From NCBI GenBank assembly GCA_900550365.1, contig URRR01000038.1, positions 1 to 21,500 of the forward strand: DNA of 21,500 nucleotides. Direction: 5' to 3'. This DNA comes from an uncultured Prevotella sp. GTDB taxonomy: Bacteria; Bacteroidota; Bacteroidia; Bacteroidales; Bacteroidaceae. Numbering within the stretch: position 1 is the first letter of the stretch; each line of letters opens with the position of its first letter. Both the position numbers and the translations under genes were made by a program. The notes under the pieces are model-generated. The model worked only from the letters and a program-made list of their open reading frames with translations, searched no databases and was not told the DNA's origin. Positions 13,141 through 20,616 of the stretch are shown here, piece by piece.

Positions 13141-15300
13141 TTACATTGTTCTGTCCATTACCTCTCCGTTGTTTCTGCTTGCTTTTACGTTGATATTACG
13201 GTTGAAAAGGTTTAGCGAAACAGAGAGAGTTATGCCGCGCTGGTCGTTAGTGCCGTACGTGCCGTTCTTCGTGTTGAGATAATACATGTCAATGTTGTTG
13301 TAGTTGGCGTTGTGAAGAATATCCGTAGCCGAGAGCGACACCGAAAGGCGGTCTTTAAGCAGGTGTGCTTGCACACCAAGCGTCCAGTTGCTTGCCGGGC
13401 GCTGTATTTCGTTCATACTGTTGTTGCGGCTTTGATACGTCAGCGAGGTGAAAGCGTAGAACTTGTCGGAAAAGCGGTAGTTAATGCTTATCTGTCCGGA
13501 ACTCTGTAACTTGTTGTTGTCGTACACCTTGCCGAGGAACTCGAACTTGTCGCGTGGAAGCGTAACGAAGATGGATGCGCCGAAATAAAAGCGGTTAAAA
13601 TTCTTCGAGAACAGGAAGTTGAGCCACCACGACTTGCTTTCCGGATAGTTTATGGGAAACTCGCTGATTATATCCGTTGATGGGTCGTCGCAGTACTGCA
13701 CGTTGAGTATGCTGTTCTTAGCATACGTGTAGCCAACCTTCAACTGCATCATGCTCTTATACGTCAGTATGAGGCTTACGTTGTCAGTCCGGCTCGATGT
13801 CAGGTCAATGTTGCCCCTGCTGTATGTCAACGTATCCTGGTACGTTGGATAAGGGTTCAGCCCGGCATAGCCCGGACGACCCATGCTGCGGTTGTAGTTC
13901 AACTGGATGACGAAGTCCTTCGTTGGGTAACAGTACGCCATAACCGACGGCATGAAGTCAGATGTGTGGCGGTGCGCCGTGTAGGCGTTGCTTGCAGTGT
14001 TCACCGTTATCCTCGTGTCTGAGTATTCGTAACGCCCGCCTATGGTGAAGCCGAACTTTCCCAAACGTTTTGACAGCATTAAGTAACCGGCCGACACGTT
14101 GTCGCGCGTATGCTGGCGATTGACGGCGTAGTCATTGGCAAACCTCGGGTTGTCGGTATCCTGGTTGGTGGTGTTTGCTACGTTGTAATAGCGTCCGCCT
14201 ATCTGGGTTGTCAAGTTCCACGGCAGCAGAAAAGTATAGCTGCCGTTTAGCGTCAGCACGTTGTACTTGTTCTTGCTGTTTGTGTATATATGCGTTTTGG
14301 CAAGCGTTTCCTTGTTGGTCTCAAAGCTGTTTGTAGTGCCGTTGTCGTTAATCAAAGAGTAGTCGCCGCTGACGTTAACGGTTGAGTTCTTACCCGTGCT
14401 GCCTGTGTAAGACAATGTGAAGTTGTGCGTGTTGCGGTTTGAGCGCGGCCTTATGTTTATCGTTCTGTCGGCATAGTGGTTTATGCCTGTGTATGCCACC
14501 TCCTCGTCGCTTTCCTCCTTGTCAAGGCGGTGCTTGAAGTAGTATATGAAGCTGATACGGTGGTTCTTGGCGACATACAGGTCGTTAGCCCAGTTGACTG
14601 TATGGTCAAACGTTCCGCTGTAGTCATGGTTGTACGTGTCCGAACGGAATTTGCATTGGCCGTCATCGCCGTATATCTCAGAGAAATAGGTTTCCTTGTT
14701 AAGGTTGTTCCATGCGCTGTAGTCATAGCTTAGGCTGGTGTTCCATATTCCGTTTTTCATCTTGAAGATTATCGACGGGTTCTCGGTCACTTTGCGGCGT
14801 ATCCCCAGGCTGTTGTAAATGTTCAGCGATATATAATCGCGCAGGGGCTTTATCGTCTTGATGTTCACCACCGCGCTTGTGCCGGCAGGATATTTGGCTG
14901 ACGGCTCCGTGTCAATTTCTATCTTGTCGATGTTGCTCGACTTCAGCGTCGAGAATATGTCCTGCCCTGTAACCTCACGTCCGTCAACGTAGTAAACAGG
15001 AGTGCCTTTGCCGAGCACGCTGAAACTGTTGTGCCCCGTCTGCACGAATCCCGGTGTGACGGCAAACATGTCGCCGAGGCTGCCCATGCGGCTCAAGAAC
15101 GAGCCTTTCACCGTAACCGTCTGCACGCTGCCATCAAGTTTTACGGTGGGCCTGTGTCCCTTTGCCACCAGCGAGTCAAGATTCAACGACCTGGCAATAC
15201 TGTCCGGCACAGCCGTTTGTTGAGCTTTGGATGGCATAATAAAGAAGACTAATAATATTATAATAAGATTTCTTATCCTTTTTAATTTTATGTAATCCAT
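13141..15300 (-). CDS. Outer-membrane beta-barrel protein (TonB-receptor-like, OMP_b-brl_3)
   Basis: This 719-aa protein has a signal peptide (residues 1-26, ending in PSKAQQ) and a plug-like domain: VYYVDGREVTG near 104-114 and IEIDTEPSAKYPAGTSAVVNI near 132-152. A large barrel of alternating aromatic strands follows to the C-terminus. That is the layout of the OMP_b-brl_3 family related to TonB-dependent receptors. Unlike its two neighbours it lacks a carboxypeptidase-regulatory-like N-terminal domain. It is coupled to the C39 exporter gene (2-bp gap), which suggests that it handles the exported peptide at the outer membrane, as a channel or a receptor; this is inferred. The upstream spacer of 203 bp is AT-rich; near its far end is a CTGTTacAACAG palindrome (15492-15503), and no promoter stands out. 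Confidence 0.85.
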   Translation of the reverse strand: MDYIKLKRIRNLIIILLVFFIMPSKAQQTAVPDSIARSLNLDSLVAKGHRPTVKLDGSVQTVTVKGSFLSRMGSLGDMFAVTPGFVQTGHNSFSVLGKGTPVYYVDGREVTGQDIFSTLKSSNIDKIEIDTEPSAKYPAGTSAVVNIKTIKPLRDYISLNIYNSLGIRRKVTENPSIIFKMKNGIWNTSLSYDYSAWNNLNKETYFSEIYGDDGQCKFRSDTYNHDYSGTFDHTVNWANDLYVAKNHRISFIYYFKHRLDKEESDEEVAYTGINHYADRTINIRPRSNRNTHNFTLSYTGSTGKNSTVNVSGDYSLINDNGTTNSFETNKETLAKTHIYTNSKNKYNVLTLNGSYTFLLPWNLTTQIGGRYYNVANTTNQDTDNPRFANDYAVNRQHTRDNVSAGYLMLSKRLGKFGFTIGGRYEYSDTRITVNTASNAYTAHRHTSDFMPSVMAYCYPTKDFVIQLNYNRSMGRPGYAGLNPYPTYQDTLTYSRGNIDLTSSRTDNVSLILTYKSMMQLKVGYTYAKNSILNVQYCDDPSTDIISEFPINYPESKSWWLNFLFSKNFNRFYFGASIFVTLPRDKFEFLGKVYDNNKLQSSGQISINYRFSDKFYAFTSLTYQSRNNSMNEIQRPASNWTLGVQAHLLKDRLSVSLSATDILHNANYNNIDMYYLNTKNGTYGTNDQRGITLSVSLNLFNRNINVKASRNNGEVMDRTM

Positions 15301-15503
15301 ACTTTTGTCATTTGAATAAATACATCTTAATCTAACAGATAGAAATATGCAGGTATGAATATAAGATTTCCAATCCGATAAAAGTATAGCATTAATTAAT
15401 TTCCTATATTTATATCTCCATGACTATGCAGCCATAATCTCACAGCCGTCAAATCTTATATGCCTCACACCGACAAGAGTTAGTGTCTTTACTGTTACAA
15501 CAG

Positions 15504-17774
15504 TCATTTCACTCTCATATCCAAAGATTTTTCTCGTTCACGCATTATATTATTGTTGATGTCTATTTTACGTTTGTCATTTTTGCGTAGAGTCCATCTG
15601 AAAGAAATGAACGGGCGAAAAGTTTTTGCTTTTGAAACAGCCCTCATCTGATAACCGTCAGATATTGTCAATGTGTTAACCTCTACATTGCCCAGCCAAT
15701 CTTCCAAACCTATTGTTAATTGAGTTTGACGTGAAAACCTGTATGTCAGCGAAACCGTACTTGAAATAGGTCTGTCATAATGGGTACGGGATATGGCTGT
15801 GAAATCATAATTCAGATAAAGAATCATCGCCGAAATGTTGAATTTACCGATGTCATAACTGCATGATGCTACAAATTGGAAATACTTCTTGGCAGGCTGC
15901 GCTGTATAATAACATACATTGTGCGAAGCATGGATCAAGGCATTCAGATTATTGCTGTTATACATGGCCATCAAAGATGTTGTCAGGAAATGATAATGGC
16001 CGTTGTTAATAAAAGTCCGGTTGAACACACCATTATCCATAAACGCATAATCGTTTATAATGTCTTTTGTCAGAGTGTAGTCTGTCCGAGCTGTAACATA
16101 AAATCTGTTTTTAAAGTTTATTGAGTATTGCAACCCTATCGTGTGATTTGTCTGCGGTGTCAATAGAGGATTTCCGTAACTAATTCTTATTGAATCTATT
16201 GTCGTGACATACGGATTAAGCATAGTTATTGATGGTTTCTTATCATCTATTTTGTAAGAAAGAAACAGTGAACCATATTTTTTAAAATCATAACCAATAC
16301 TTGCTGATAGGCGCGGACAAAAATAACGGTTGAATGTCTTGCCCGACCAACTCCATACTCCATCTATGCCGCCCGAAAGCATATACCTTAGCCGATCAAG
16401 CGAACCTGACAAGCCTGTATAGATGTATTCTTCTACCTGCCGATGCAGGAAGTTTCCATCATAATTGTCGTTTCGGCCAATCGCCTCTCTTGTATATTCT
16501 GTTGAATTGCCGACCGAAAAAGACGTTTTGCTGTTTATACGCCAAACATAGTCTGTTGTCTGTGAAAAGCGACTTCGTTTTGTATCATAGTCATACAAAT
16601 TATTCCATTCATTGTTTCCATACCATTGTGACACATTGTTATGCAGATTGTTGAAATTGTGGGAATATGTAAGATAAGTTTCAATATCGGATTGTTTGTT
16701 GAAAATATGCTTGTGATACAACGTGCCTGTGAAAATTCTGGACAGTTGTTCCTGTCTGTTTGAATCTGAATAAGTTTCATTTCCTGAAGCATTAATGAAA
16801 GAACCTTCTCCGCCAGAATTCAATTTAAATTTTTCTATCCCCCCTTGGAAATAAACTGCAAAATTGTCATTGTCAGTAGCTTTGTATTTTAATAATGCAG
16901 AGTAATCAACCTTGCGCGACCCCATCTTGATATGTGTCATTTCTGTTCTTTTGTAATCTGCCGATGCACTTTCCATACAACCGTCAGTTTCATTATCGTG
17001 CGAATATGATGGCGTTATACTGCCAAACAGTGAAAACTTAGGGTTGCCAACCTCAAACTTTATTCCGCTATTGCCACTGTATGTTGGAGCGTCGTTTCTT
17101 ATGTCGGCTTCCACAAATTGGTAAGCTCCACAATCAGCCCTTAAGTGTATGTTTAATATTTTACCAACGTTGTCGCCAATATATTTTGCCTCAATAACAT
17201 CCTGCACTTCTACAGACTCAATTTGTGACGGAGAAATTGGGGCTATGCCTGAATTGACTTTCACTCCGTCAATCAATATCAGCAAACTTTTACCGTCAGC
17301 TGATTTTATAGAATTATTAACGTCATCGCTTACTATTCCCGGTATTTCTTTCAGCGCTGTAAAAGGGTTGTAACTTTTTTTCGCTTTTTCCGATAAATAA
17401 TAAATATGTCCCAAGGCCGTAGTTTTTGGTGGGCGATGGGCTGTGACTGTTATTTCATTTAAATCAAATACATTCTCTGTGAGTGTGAAAAACTGAAAAT
17501 TTCCGTTACCGACATTTACTTTCCCATTATAGGTCTTATATCCGACACAAGCTATATTTATATCATAACTGTCTGGATTCAAGTCCTTAACTGAAAATAC
17601 GCCATCTGCCCCTGTCGTATATACAGCCACAACCTCATTTTTGTTTTTTAATGATACTTGTGCGCCTTTTATTACATGTTTGGTTGAATCCATAACAATA
17701 CCAGTGAATAGTTCTTGGCTCATTACGGTTCCAGAAAAGGCAATCAATAAAAATATTACTAAATATTTTTTCAT
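15504..17774 (-). CDS. TonB-receptor-like beta-barrel with CarboxypepD_reg domain (AT-rich paralogue)
   Basis: This 756-aa protein has a signal peptide (1-19, to VMSQEL) and an N-terminal carboxypeptidase-regulatory-like domain (about 20-105; GIVMDSTKHVIKGAQVSL and DSYDINIACVGYKTY). The plug-like region is about 120-215 (LLILIDGVKVNSGIAPISP, then IESVEVQDVIEAKYIG) and a C-terminal barrel follows. It is a paralogue of the protein encoded at 18105-20453: both share the NSGIAPI.P motif, the GNP or GNS..SLFGS/SLYGR strand and a Leu-Arg-Lys-Asn..Arg-Lys-Ile motif near the end. Its DNA is much more AT-rich than the flanking barrel genes, so it may have a separate origin. A role in peptide uptake, sensing or secretion is only inferred from position. 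Confidence 0.85.
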   Translation of the reverse strand: MKKYLVIFLLIAFSGTVMSQELFTGIVMDSTKHVIKGAQVSLKNKNEVVAVYTTGADGVFSVKDLNPDSYDINIACVGYKTYNGKVNVGNGNFQFFTLTENVFDLNEITVTAHRPPKTTALGHIYYLSEKAKKSYNPFTALKEIPGIVSDDVNNSIKSADGKSLLILIDGVKVNSGIAPISPSQIESVEVQDVIEAKYIGDNVGKILNIHLRADCGAYQFVEADIRNDAPTYSGNSGIKFEVGNPKFSLFGSITPSYSHDNETDGCMESASADYKRTEMTHIKMGSRKVDYSALLKYKATDNDNFAVYFQGGIEKFKLNSGGEGSFINASGNETYSDSNRQEQLSRIFTGTLYHKHIFNKQSDIETYLTYSHNFNNLHNNVSQWYGNNEWNNLYDYDTKRSRFSQTTDYVWRINSKTSFSVGNSTEYTREAIGRNDNYDGNFLHRQVEEYIYTGLSGSLDRLRYMLSGGIDGVWSWSGKTFNRYFCPRLSASIGYDFKKYGSLFLSYKIDDKKPSITMLNPYVTTIDSIRISYGNPLLTPQTNHTIGLQYSINFKNRFYVTARTDYTLTKDIINDYAFMDNGVFNRTFINNGHYHFLTTSLMAMYNSNNLNALIHASHNVCYYTAQPAKKYFQFVASCSYDIGKFNISAMILYLNYDFTAISRTHYDRPISSTVSLTYRFSRQTQLTIGLEDWLGNVEVNTLTISDGYQMRAVSKAKTFRPFISFRWTLRKNDKRKIDINNNIMREREKSLDMRVK

Positions 17775-17799
17775 AGAATGAATTTACTATAAAGAAATA

Positions 17800-17884
17800 A
17801 TGTGTGCAAAAAAATAATCATCGGAAGTTTTCTCTTTATAAGGAGTATGACTGTCTTTTGACAACTATTATATTTTGCACACAT
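17800..17884. repeat. 12-bp inverted repeat in the spacer upstream of the AT-rich barrel gene
   Basis: ATGTGTGCAAAA (17800-17811) and TTTTGCACACAT (17873-17884) are perfect inverted copies 61 bp apart, located 26-110 bp upstream of the barrel gene start. They could be paired binding sites of a regulator or the ends of a small decayed insertion. I see no clear target-site duplication. Confidence 0.55.
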
Positions 17885-17914
17885 CATTTGTAAAATCTGA
17901 AGGGTTACATAATG

Positions 17915-18073
17915 TTATTCAATTCTTTCAGCCGAGCCGTCATCATAAACCCTGATTGTAAACGTATGCCTGCGGATTTCCTATATACATGTATGAAAAT
18001 CTGGATGTTCAATTTGCATAGAGGATAAGTTATTCGCTTTTTTGAAGAATGTACCGCATTTCAAATTCCATTT
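17915..18073 (-). other. Short interrupted reading frame in the spacer, possible gene relic
   Basis: The 330-bp spacer between two barrel genes holds one minus-strand frame that looks protein-like. From a Met at 18019 it reads MQIEHPDFHTCI, meets an amber TAG at 17981-17983, then continues EIRRHTFTIRVYDDGSAERI to a stop at 17915-17917. The composition of the second half is typical of real protein. I do not recognise the family. It may be a remnant of a gene or of a repeated intergenic element rather than an expressed peptide. No double-glycine leader is present. Confidence 0.25.
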
Positions 18074-18104
18074 TTAAATAGTCTTCAAATGAAACTACCA
18101 AAAA

Positions 18105-20453
18105 TCACCTCCCGATGGATATTCCCTGCTCATAGCTGTCGAGTACCTTGCCTAACTTAATTTTCCTGTCGCTGTTCTTGCGCAGCGTATAGCGCACGAG
18201 TATCCACGGGCGCAGGCAGCGGTCCTTGTACCGCGTGTTTACCACTGAGCGGAACGTGCCGTCGTCGGTCACCGCCCTTGTGCGCAGCTCTCCCGTGAAG
18301 TGCTGCAGGCACAGGGATATGTAGAAGTCGGGCGTGAAGTTATAGTTCACCTGCACTTGCGCCGTCGACGGGCGGTAATACAAGGTTGACGAGTTGGCCG
18401 TCACGTCACGGCTGTTATAGTCAACGTCGCCATAGAACGAAAACTTGCCAAGGACAATGCTGAAGCCCGCTGAGGCGTAGCCCATGTGCTCGGTACGTCC
18501 ATGGCCGAAGCGGTCTACATACCATCCACCGCCGGCATACACCCGTCCCCACGGCAGGCGGTAACTGGCGTCAACGCCCGCCAGCACCTGCGAGAAGTGC
18601 CCAATGTTGGCGTAAGTGCCGGTATAGATGCCGTTCTCGGTATATCCGTATGGCTCAATCATGTCGGTTATCGCCTTGTAGGACACCTGTGGCGTAAGGT
18701 AAAGGTTGCCCCTGTTCAGCGTGTACGACAGCCCCACGTAGTGCATCGTCTGTGGCGTCAGCCCAGGGTTGCCCCTCTCCACCACGAGCGAGTCGGTCGA
18801 AACGTTGTAAGGGTTGAGGTTCGACACGTCAGGGGCGTCGTTGGTCAACGTATATCCTATCTGCAACGAGTTGTGGAGGTTGATGGCCCACGTGGCGCCT
18901 ACCGACCCGCGCGGCCTGAAGTACCGGTTGCTTGCGCCGCCCGCCTTGAGCCAGATGCCCTCGACGCCGGCCGACAGCATGTAGTAGACGCTGCCCACCT
19001 TGCCGCCCACGCTGCCGTACAGGTATTCGCTAATCTCGTTGTGCACGAACGGCGCCACCGCCGCGCCTGTCCTCTCGTCAATATTGTCGTGCTTTATCGT
19101 AGTATGGCTGCCGAAGCCTAACGAGCGGCCGCAACTGTCCTCACGGGCATAGTCAACCATCAGCACACCCGACCGGCGTTTATTGTTGAACAGCGAGGCT
19201 GCTTGCGTAAGGCGGTTGCCGTAGGCCTCGTCGCGCCTCGTGTCATAGTCGTTGCGGTTGAAGTTGTAGGCAAGGCGCACCTCAAGGTCATTCTGCTTTG
19301 CGAATGAGTGCTTATAGTACATGCTGCCCGTTGCCACAAGGCTTTTGTCGCGCGAAAACGATTCGTACGAATAATCCACCGGACTGCCCGTCGTGTACGT
19401 TCCCTCACCGTTGCCGTATGTCTTGCTGTCCACCGTGGTGGCGTATCCGTGTACGGCGAAGTAATCATTGGGCGTGGCGCTCCACTTCAGCAACAGTTCG
19501 CCCAACCAGGAATAAGCATTGTTGCGTGAAGACTGGTCAAAAAGCTGCGAATATGTCGTGTTGCTTCGGCTGACTGTGCCTTCGATGTCGTCGTGGTGGG
19601 TATAGTTGTACGACGTGCGCCCATACAGGCTTACTTTGCTGTTGCCGACCTCAAAATAGAATACGCCAAATCCCTTGTCTATCGGCAGGTCGTGGCGCGT
19701 GGCTGCCTCGAGCCACACGTAGGGCGACCTCCTGTCTTTCAGGCGTATGTTTACTATGCCGCCGATGCCCTCCTGAAGGTAACGTGCCGACACGTTGTTG
19801 ATTACCTCAACGCACTCTATGTCGGCAGGGTTAATCGGGGCGATGCCTGAGTTCACTCTGTTACCATTGATTAATATTAACGGAGTCTTGCCGTCGAGCA
19901 TGGTTACCGACGACGTTGAAGGGTCAGACAACAGCATGGGTATCTCGCACAACGCGTCAAACGGATTGTGTTTCTCTTTCGCCTTCACCGACAGGAAGAA
20001 CCTCTGTCCGTTTGCCATTCTCTGTACCGTCTTGCTGCGGTCGGCCGTTACGGTGACGCCCGGCAGGGTGACATTCTTTTCCTCACGTTCCATGGCGTAT
20101 GCCAAAGAAGCTGAACCCGGGCCAAAGCTGATACTGTCAACAATACTGTTGAAGAACAAGGCGTCAACGCTGACCGTATATTTCCCGTAAGGAATGCCCT
20201 CAATCTTGAAACGCCCGTCCTTGCCTGACGTGCCAAAGCCTACAAGCGAATCGTTGGCTGTCAGCCCGACGTAACCGTCGGTAACAGGCATGCCTGTTAC
20301 CTTTTCTGTCAACGTGCCTGTAAGTACGCCCTGCGCTTTATTTTGCCCGCATGCTTGCCGTGGCACGAGTAAGGACAAAGAGAATAGCCACAGGAAAACA
20401 ATCCTATTCATAACTTTAATCATTTTATTTAAGAATGCAACTAAATGTTTCAT
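18105..20453 (-). CDS. TonB-receptor-like beta-barrel with CarboxypepD_reg domain (GC-rich paralogue)
   Basis: This 782-aa frame begins with an N-terminal extension and then a signal peptide (from MNRIVFLWLFSLSLLV, ending near QACGQN). The Met at 20411 is therefore a good alternative start to 20453. A carboxypeptidase-regulatory-like domain (GVLTGTLTEKVTGMPVTDG, about 40-115) is followed by the plug region (TPLILINGNRVNSGIAPINP, IECVEVINNVSARYLQEG) and a long barrel. It is homologous to the 756-aa protein downstream but encoded in GC-rich DNA. It is the first barrel gene after the regulator's terminator. The 160-bp upstream region has several TGTGA/TCACA half-sites. No TonB box is evident, so energy-coupled transport is not certain. 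Confidence 0.85.
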   Translation of the reverse strand: MKHLVAFLNKMIKVMNRIVFLWLFSLSLLVPRQACGQNKAQGVLTGTLTEKVTGMPVTDGYVGLTANDSLVGFGTSGKDGRFKIEGIPYGKYTVSVDALFFNSIVDSISFGPGSASLAYAMEREEKNVTLPGVTVTADRSKTVQRMANGQRFFLSVKAKEKHNPFDALCEIPMLLSDPSTSSVTMLDGKTPLILINGNRVNSGIAPINPADIECVEVINNVSARYLQEGIGGIVNIRLKDRRSPYVWLEAATRHDLPIDKGFGVFYFEVGNSKVSLYGRTSYNYTHHDDIEGTVSRSNTTYSQLFDQSSRNNAYSWLGELLLKWSATPNDYFAVHGYATTVDSKTYGNGEGTYTTGSPVDYSYESFSRDKSLVATGSMYYKHSFAKQNDLEVRLAYNFNRNDYDTRRDEAYGNRLTQAASLFNNKRRSGVLMVDYAREDSCGRSLGFGSHTTIKHDNIDERTGAAVAPFVHNEISEYLYGSVGGKVGSVYYMLSAGVEGIWLKAGGASNRYFRPRGSVGATWAINLHNSLQIGYTLTNDAPDVSNLNPYNVSTDSLVVERGNPGLTPQTMHYVGLSYTLNRGNLYLTPQVSYKAITDMIEPYGYTENGIYTGTYANIGHFSQVLAGVDASYRLPWGRVYAGGGWYVDRFGHGRTEHMGYASAGFSIVLGKFSFYGDVDYNSRDVTANSSTLYYRPSTAQVQVNYNFTPDFYISLCLQHFTGELRTRAVTDDGTFRSVVNTRYKDRCLRPWILVRYTLRKNSDRKIKLGKVLDSYEQGISIGR

Positions 20454-20526
20454 AATGTTGTCGTTTTGATTTTTTTGTTCGATGCAAAATAACGGCTTTT
20501 TAATGGCAAGTGCAAGTTTTTTATCC

Positions 20527-20585
20527 TGTGAAATTTCACAAGAATTTCACAAAGAAAAATCCTGCAGTTTGTGAACTATTTCACA
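20527..20585. promoter_or_regulatory. Cluster of TGTGA/TCACA sites, possible CRP/FNR-family operators
   Basis: TGTGAAATTTCACA (20527-20540) is a perfect 14-bp palindrome. A further TCACA follows at 20547-20551, and TGTGA-N6-TCACA, the spacing known for CRP, is at 20570-20585. The last site overlaps the terminator hairpin. The cluster lies 75-130 bp upstream of the 782-aa barrel gene. Binding by a CRP/FNR-like protein is inferred from the motif. Confidence 0.4.
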
Positions 20586-20594
20586 GAGTGCAGG
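20551..20594 (-). terminator. Terminator after the HTH regulator gene
   Basis: On the minus strand the sequence forms CCTGCA...TGCAGG with an inner TGTGAA/TTCACA stem and ATAG loop (20594-20561), followed by a T-rich tract (ATTTTTCTTT). It lies 22 bp past the stop of the regulator gene and should separate it from the barrel genes. Confidence 0.75.
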
Positions 20595-20616
20595 ATGTAA
20601 AAGCGTAAGAGGGTGA

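Noticed and set aside
15492..15503. Perfect palindrome CTGTTacAACAG directly after the stop of the AT-rich barrel gene
   Set aside because: Considered as a terminator, but the stem is only 5 bp and no T tract follows on the minus strand.
15301..15503. Search for double-glycine leader peptides in the spacers of the export locus (also 10600-10939, 17775-18104, 20454-20616)
   Set aside because: No short frame with a start, a leader ending in Gly-Gly or Gly-Ala, and a plausible core was found.
18486..19121. A 211-codon plus-strand frame
   Set aside because: It lies wholly antisense to the GC-rich barrel gene; high GC removes stop codons in this frame, and the composition (Val, Arg, His-rich) is typical of a shadow frame.
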